NCBI GenBank assembly: GCA_003615045.1
Contig: ML014349.1
Span: 1-24,118 of the forward strand
Source: Caulochytrium protostelioides
Lineage: Eukaryota; Chytridiomycota; Caulochytriomycetes; Caulochytriales; Caulochytriaceae
Reading direction: 5' to 3'
Length of the DNA: 24,118 nucleotides
Shown: positions 19,640-24,118 of the stretch, piece by piece
Position numbering within the stretch: position 1 is the stretch's first letter
Layout of the letters: each line of letters starts with the position of its first letter
The notes under the pieces: generated by a model
What the model was told of the DNA's origin: nothing
The model's database searches: none
Seen by the model: the letters and a program-made list of their open reading frames with translations, nothing else
Translations under genes and position numbers: made by a program

Positions 19640-20100
19640 TATAAGTAGATCCGAACTGGATCCACGTGTAGACAAGGCATGTTATTGCATGTTGGACGAT
19701 AGAAGACGAGTTCCACGCTAAAATTCACAATTCAACGTACTGAAAAGACGGTTAAAGAACGTGATAATTGGTGAGGAACTATAAGAGGGAGTTATATAGA
19801 AGAGACGCCCATACGGTGATATTCCATATTGGGAAAAGTCAGTTACAAGCTGATGTTTGGGGAAGTGGTATGACGAATGGATGGTTGGTTGGTAAGATGT
19901 ATGTATTGTGATGGGTCGAGTTGTTCACTATCGCGCCAAGCCACTTTCTTTAGCTGAAAGAACTCCCGGAGAAGTTTACTCGATTGCGAACATCGCGGCC
20001 TTTTTCAGCAAAAGTGAGGCCCGAAGGGTGCTTTTTCGAGAATATCTCATCCGAGGTGCGAGTTTGATCTTTCTGATCATTAAGGCCCCTTTTACCCATG
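19640..20100 (+). repeat. Old, diverged LTR of the same family as copies A and B
   Basis: Several short blocks occur in the same order and orientation as in copy B. They include TCACAATTCA followed by TGAAAAGA (19726-19750 against about 20718-20740), GGTGAGG and AAGAGGG, ATATA and CCCAT-GGT, a GGATGG stretch, and CCAAGCCACTT (about 19937). Overall similarity is perhaps 60-65% by eye. It probably represents an older insertion lying directly upstream of copy B; boundaries are approximate. Confidence 0.5.
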
Positions 20101-20251
20101 CTAGGCATTTGAATCCGTTTGACTGATGGAAGCCGGATGCCAAATAAGTAAGCTAGGCGCTTTAACCTCTACATCCACCACAGGAGCGTACTATGCATTG
20201 ATTATATTCAACAGTGAGCACGCGTTGTTTGCCCGATTTCCGACGTCTTTG

Positions 20252-20315
20252 CCATGTGGTTACCACGTGGTCGCCACATGTCAAAACCACGTGGTGCAAG
20301 CCACATGCCACGTGG
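20252..20315. promoter_or_regulatory. Cluster of CACGTG/CACATG E-box-like palindromes
   Basis: Three perfect CCACGTGG palindromes (20263-20270, 20287-20294, 20308-20315) alternate with three CATGTG/CACATG elements within 64 bases. The regular arrangement about 350-420 bases upstream of a TATA box suggests a bHLH/bZIP-type enhancer in the U3 region of LTR copy B. The function is inferred. Confidence 0.6.
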
Positions 20316-20410
20316 TAGATCGCTTACGTAAGCAGATCGGGCACAAACCGGCGACCAGAAGTGGCCGTACGACAAACATGGTCGCGAGACTTCCATTCAG
20401 TGTCTATATT

Positions 20411-20625
20411 TCCCTTCCTCCACCGATGCGGCTGGCCGCCTCCTTCCGCCGCAGCGGTCGACATTTCTCCTCCACCGCAGCGTTTGACATCTTCCTCCGT
20501 CGTAGTGGTTGCGATCCTTCTCCGCCGCAACGGCCGGCTTCTCACTCCACCAAAACGGTTGGCATTCCCCCTCTACTTTAGCGCTTGGAGTTATCTCCAC
20601 CGCAGCGGCTAGCCTCTCCCCACCC
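20411..20625 (+). repeat. Degenerate ~26-bp tandem repeat (about 8 units)
   Basis: Units share a consensus close to CTCCACCGCAGCGGYTGGCAT, spaced 22-27 bases apart, for example at the CACCGATGCGGCTGG, CGCCGCAGCGGTCGACAT and CACCGCAGCGGCTAG positions. It is placed between the E-box cluster and the TATA box, so it is probably part of the LTR promoter region. Confidence 0.65.
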
Positions 20626-20649
20626 GCGTCGGACGAGGGGAGCGCCACG

Positions 20650-21204
20650 GTGCCCCGTGACTCTAAGATCTATATAAACTCATGCCATCCCCGTCTCTTT
20701 CCCACTTTTGTTGAAAGTCACAATTCAGTATATCGAAAAGATGATATAAGACGTTACAGATGATGAGGGATAATAAGTAAAAAGAGGGACTATATAAGGA
20801 GGAGATGCTCATCAGGTAAATCCCCATAAAGTAAGATATAGCCCCGCGACGTGAGGAGTTATTTTCCGGATGGACGGTAAAATAGAGGCAGACCAAGAGG
20901 TCGCGCCACTTTCCCGCCCCCCCCAAGCCACTTCCACAATCAGAAGAGGGGGGAGGGGCGGAAGATTTTCCTCAGCTTTTTATTTCAGTTTTGGTACGCC
21001 GCTTTCTAACGGCGAGCATTCGATCGTGCGAGATCAGTCCTTGTGATCTTAATAGCATCTGCTCTATTTTCAACGATACGTCTGAGAATATTTGGTTCAC
21101 GGAGATCGGACAGAAAAGAGCGAATTGCTATGCTGACCGGGGACATCCTAGGATTGATTGATCATTCTCAAAAAATTTCTCGTGATGCAAAAATATAGTC
21201 TCAT
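20650..21204 (+). repeat. LTR-like segment, copy B (TATA, R-U5 side)
   Basis: This matches the reverse complement of 1-558. A TATATAAA box stands at 20671-20678. The segment ends in ...ATATAGTCTCA at 21204, a plausible LTR 3' terminus (CA). The full LTR likely extends left to about 20130-20250 to include the E-box cluster and 26-bp repeats, but copy A does not cover that part. G/C-rich runs near 20915-20957 (CCCGCCCCCCCC, GAGGGGGGAGGGG) are shared with copy A. No primer-binding site is recognised after 21204. Confidence 0.65.
20671..20678 (+). promoter_or_regulatory. TATA box of LTR copy B
   Basis: TATATAAA follows the E-box cluster and the 26-bp repeat array. The inverted copy A has the altered form ATTTAAA here. 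Confidence 0.6.
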
Positions 21205-21253
21205 GTTCCCTAGTCAACAGCACCCCTTAGGACTTGGTATGACCTTATACCAC

Positions 21254-21379
<126 letters not shown>

Positions 21380-21410
21380 TTCTCTCTCTTTTTTTTCTTT
21401 CTTCGTCTTT

Positions 21411-22131
21411 TATTAATCATAGTCGACTGCTCCGCCTCGCGCTCCACCTGTCCTTAACAAATGGTCTAGGGCAATAAGCGACCCTAGAATTCAGTACGAA
21501 GAGATAATACGGGAAATAGGTTACGTTAAGATTTAGAAGAGAAACAGGGAGGATAGGTATCGGAATAGGTATGGTAAGGAGAGAGGCGGCGAAGAGGAAG
21601 TTAAGGAGAGGAATAATACGGAAAGGATGTGCAGTTAAATACATTTTCATACTAACAGGAGGCACGTGGTCCTTATAAACAGCTGATGTACGAGTAATCT
21701 GTACGAACTGAAGAGGCTCGCTCCGATAACGCTCAGATCGGTCTAGTAGGAGCCCCGAATCTGAGTGGGTATGAGAAATCTGTCGACAAGTGTTGACTAA
21801 GTCTTGGCATAATAAAATACTGGCATATGAAGCGAAGTACCAGAGCACCGTTAGCTGCACTCCTGTGCGCGCGAGTGTTGTGCCCTCCAGCGCTAAATAA
21901 ACCGTTTCAACCCCTTCGCTACTGCCAATAGTAGTGGGGACGCAGCTTTCAGCTTTGACCCCATACTCTCTACTCTAAACCACATTGTTAGTACGGCGTT
22001 CGGGCAGCCAGTCAGGTTGCGTGTCAGTCAGTTCAGATTCATCACTCAAGTCTCTTTAAAATTTCACACTCGGCTCCACAGTGAGCCGGGTTATAAGGAA
22101 GGAAAAATTATCATCGGAAACCCCTAGAACA
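21411..22131 (-). repeat. Putative 3' LTR region of the minus-strand gypsy element
   Basis: Read on the minus strand, a TGTTCTAGG start at 22131 follows directly after a polypurine tract, the usual position of a 3' LTR. The left boundary is unknown; the LTR may be shorter than this interval. No protein-coding frame is convincing (the longest, 21417-21860 minus, has no recognisable domain). An opposite-strand TTATAAA lies at 21674-21680 near a CACGTG (21664-21669), and AATAAA motifs occur near 21810 and 21896, so a plus-strand promoter/poly-A reading is a possible alternative. Confidence 0.45.
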
Positions 22132-22132
22132 T

Positions 22133-22144
22133 CGCCCTCCCCTC
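22133..22144 (-). other. Polypurine tract of the gypsy element
   Basis: On the minus strand GAGGGGAGGGCG lies between the end of the pol remnant (22226) and the TG that would begin the 3' LTR (22131). This is the standard plus-strand priming site of LTR retrotransposons. Confidence 0.6.
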
Positions 22145-22225
22145 AAGAGTAGGTCATGGGTAGCGTGGATTGATGTGCATAGCGGAGACCCCACGCGAAC
22201 GATGCAATGAAGACGCGCGACCAAC

Positions 22226-23060
22226 CTACTCGTGCCAGAGTTGAATGCGGGATACGTGAATCTGTCGGTCGATTAACTGGCCGTCCGATTCTTGCATGGT
22301 CACAGTGTTGTACTTTGACACGGCCACAATGGTGAGCGGACCAACCAGACAGGTTGAAACTTTCCCATCAACATGGAGCACTGCTTCATTTGTCGCCCAC
22401 GGTGAATGATTACAGACATTTCTTTCCGTTCTTTTTGGCCACGAAGGAGACAGGAAAGGACCATGGGGCGTTGGATGGCTCAATAAGCCCGGTCGGCATC
22501 ATCGCATCCAGCTGTTGTTTGATCCCCAGAGTGTCAGTGGGTCCCACTCTGTACGGCCTGGAGTGGATGGGCTTGGTCCCCTAACTTGATCTCATGCCGG
22601 GCCATCTTAGCCTTTCCAAGCTCTGTGATCTTCATCGCAAGGACGTCCTGTTATTTCATCAGAAGCTCGCGGAGCTGGCGTTGCTCGGGTGGATTCCAAT
22701 CCGCACTAATCGTTATGTAGCTGAGGTAGTCTTAGACACTCTGACTTTCCGGCTCACCGACGACTCCGATAAGCAGGGGAGTTAGCGTGTCATCGTCGGC
22801 TTCGGTATGGGAGACTTCGCGAAAGTGGTAGACGAGGACCTCCTCTCGTCAACAGATAGAGTCTTCCGGGTCGCACGTCAAGGGTAGCTCGTTGTCCGGG
22901 TCGTTGTCCGGCGCGGAGCTCACAAGCTTGTTGCGTGGTGAATCAATGCGAAGCGACGAGTTCTTCATGGAGTTTTAGCCGATGAGGACGTCGACGGTTC
23001 CATGCTCGAAGACAACAAATCTCAGGTGGACGATCTTCGCATCAAGCAGCACCGAACAAG
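22226..23060 (-). pseudogene. Internally deleted Ty3/gypsy pol (protease tail - RT start - integrase tail)
   Basis: Read on the minus strand, three pol pieces follow in the correct order across different frames. First comes the end of an aspartic-protease-like domain: FVVFEHGTVDVLIG then NS.KN..LRIDSPRNKL, about 22920-23040. Next comes the start of a reverse transcriptase: WNPPEQRQLRELL, DVLAMKITELGKAKMARHEIKL, then PYRVGP....IKQQLDAMMPTGLIEPSNAPW..PV.FV.KKNG, about 22420-22710. Last comes the integrase C-terminal tail (LHVDGKVSTCLVGPLTIVAVSKYNTVTMQ...HVSRIQLWHE), 22226-22390. The catalytic RT core, RNase H and nearly all of the integrase are missing between the last two pieces. Stops and frame changes confirm decay. 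The tail differs from the integrase at 566-1266, so this is a second gypsy family. A polypurine tract follows at 22133-22144. Confidence 0.85.
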
Positions 23061-24118
23061 GTCGAGGGCCCCGGCCGAGAGGGACCACCAGGGGGTGAGG
23101 AAACCCGTGTGGTCGCCCAGGCCGACAAAGAAACGCGAACAGCTCGGCGAATACCCAACCGAGCTAAGAGAGGAAGGTGGCAATGGAAAGAGGGTGGAAA
23201 GCTGCATAGGAATGCATCAAGAACATATGGAGTGGCTAGGACGATGAGAGGAAAATGACACGTTGAAGTGTTCACTTACGGAAAAGGGATCAGAGACATA
23301 GGGAAACGGGAAATGGTGGATAGCTCGAAGAGGGTGAGGGCTAATGAGACAAATCAAAATGCAATGGAAAGAAGAGAGATTGGAGGAGTAAAAAGTAGAC
23401 TAACATACTGAAGATGTATAGTCATCCTTCCCTCCAGGCGCCTTCAAAGATCGGGATAAATAATGAGAAGAAGAGCCGTCGCGTAGAATCCCCAGAACAA
23501 TAAAATGTTAGTAGGGCGTATGGTGGGTCGTTCTGTCGGGCTGAGGCTGGGCGCCGCTGGGCCCTGGAGCTAGGAATGATATCAACTCCAGTGAACTTAC
23601 AACTACACAGCTTCACGGTGAGCTAGAAGGGGAAGAATCAATAGAGAGATTTATATGTTAGTATGGGGTTTGGGCGGAGGTAATATGAATGCAGTAAGAG
23701 GGGATACAGATGTTGAGGGATATAAATGGATGGATGGATGGATAGGCGGCTCGGCTGATAGCGGAGTCTGGCCAGTGGATGGCAACTCCGCTGCTTGACA
23801 GCCGGCCAGAGGCATGCCGAAGTCGTTTGGACGGCTGCGGGGGGCGAGGCCGGGCTGTGGCGGGACTCTTCGGCCGCGGGTCTGGCGGGGTGCCTAGTGA
23901 CCGTGCGGTCACTAACAAAAACTGTTAGTTTTTACATAAGGAGTATGATGGTGACGGGGTTACAGCAGCGGTGCGAATCAGTGCGAATACAGACGGAGCG
24001 GCGGTTCGACGAACGGGTGCGGAGGGGAGTGAAGAGTGCAGAAAGACAACGAATCCTATTGGTGATTTACATGAAATAGAAGGGGGTGATTGATCGACGT
24101 GGAACGAGTCCGTAGCTA
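23061..24118. other. Probable gag-side or flanking debris; no gene recognised
   Basis: On the minus strand this lies upstream of the pol remnant and could hold decayed gag and 5' LTR sequence, but no zinc knuckle or capsid motif was seen. It is purine-rich on the plus strand (23270-23400). A GGAT microsatellite lies at about 23727-23743, and two adjacent hairpins at 23895-23933. Short frames (up to 94 codons) carry no recognisable domain. Confidence 0.45.
23895..23933. other. Two adjacent perfect hairpins
   Basis: TAGTGACCG-TG-CGGTCACTA (23895-23914) is followed after two bases by AAAAACT-GTT-AGTTTTT (23917-23933). The second resembles a rho-independent terminator stem, but in this eukaryotic context a mobile-element end or chance is more likely. 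Confidence 0.6.

Noticed and set aside
23919-23940. Rho-independent terminator
   Set aside because: The AGTTTTT hairpin fits the shape, but the window is eukaryotic and no gene ends here.

Overview
This looks like nuclear DNA from a GC-rich, intron-poor unicellular eukaryote. Three long uninterrupted ATG reading frames encode eukaryote-type proteins: a pantothenate kinase fused to a DUF89 phosphatase, a SAS-4/CPAP-type centriole protein, and a very large Ala/Pro/Ser-rich coiled-coil protein. Around them lie remains of Ty3/gypsy LTR retrotransposons, a Fanzor/TnpB-type nuclease relic, and long CT/CA microsatellites. No bacterial operon signals are evident. The SAS-4-type protein suggests a lineage that builds, or recently built, centrioles or basal bodies. 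The species cannot be named from the sequence alone.

Layout. Positions 1-2250 are mobile-element debris: an LTR-like segment (minus orientation), the 3' part of a gypsy integrase (plus), then a Fanzor-like pseudogene (plus). Positions 2250-6498 are very GC-rich, full of short simple repeats, and hold no credible gene. The host genes follow: 6499-10656 (+), 10814-13357 (-, convergent, 157 bp apart) and 14978-17182 (+, divergent from the kinase across a 1.6 kb spacer). Positions 17183-24118 are again AT-richer mobile-element debris: an inverted near-identical copy of the Fanzor-upstream segment, an unrecognised coding remnant, an old LTR, a younger LTR with a recognisable promoter side, a CT/CA microsatellite, and a deleted gypsy element on the minus strand with a polypurine tract and LTR start.

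The most striking structure is that the GC-rich host island sits inside two nested inverted repeats. The outer pair is the LTR segments 1-558 and about 20650-21204. The inner pair is 1292-1862 and 17766-18414. The inner pair is almost identical apart from expansion of a GCTCAT tandem repeat from 3 to 12 units. The three host genes have no obvious shared pathway. The kinase protein is notable because it keeps both kinase residues that are lost in human PANK4.
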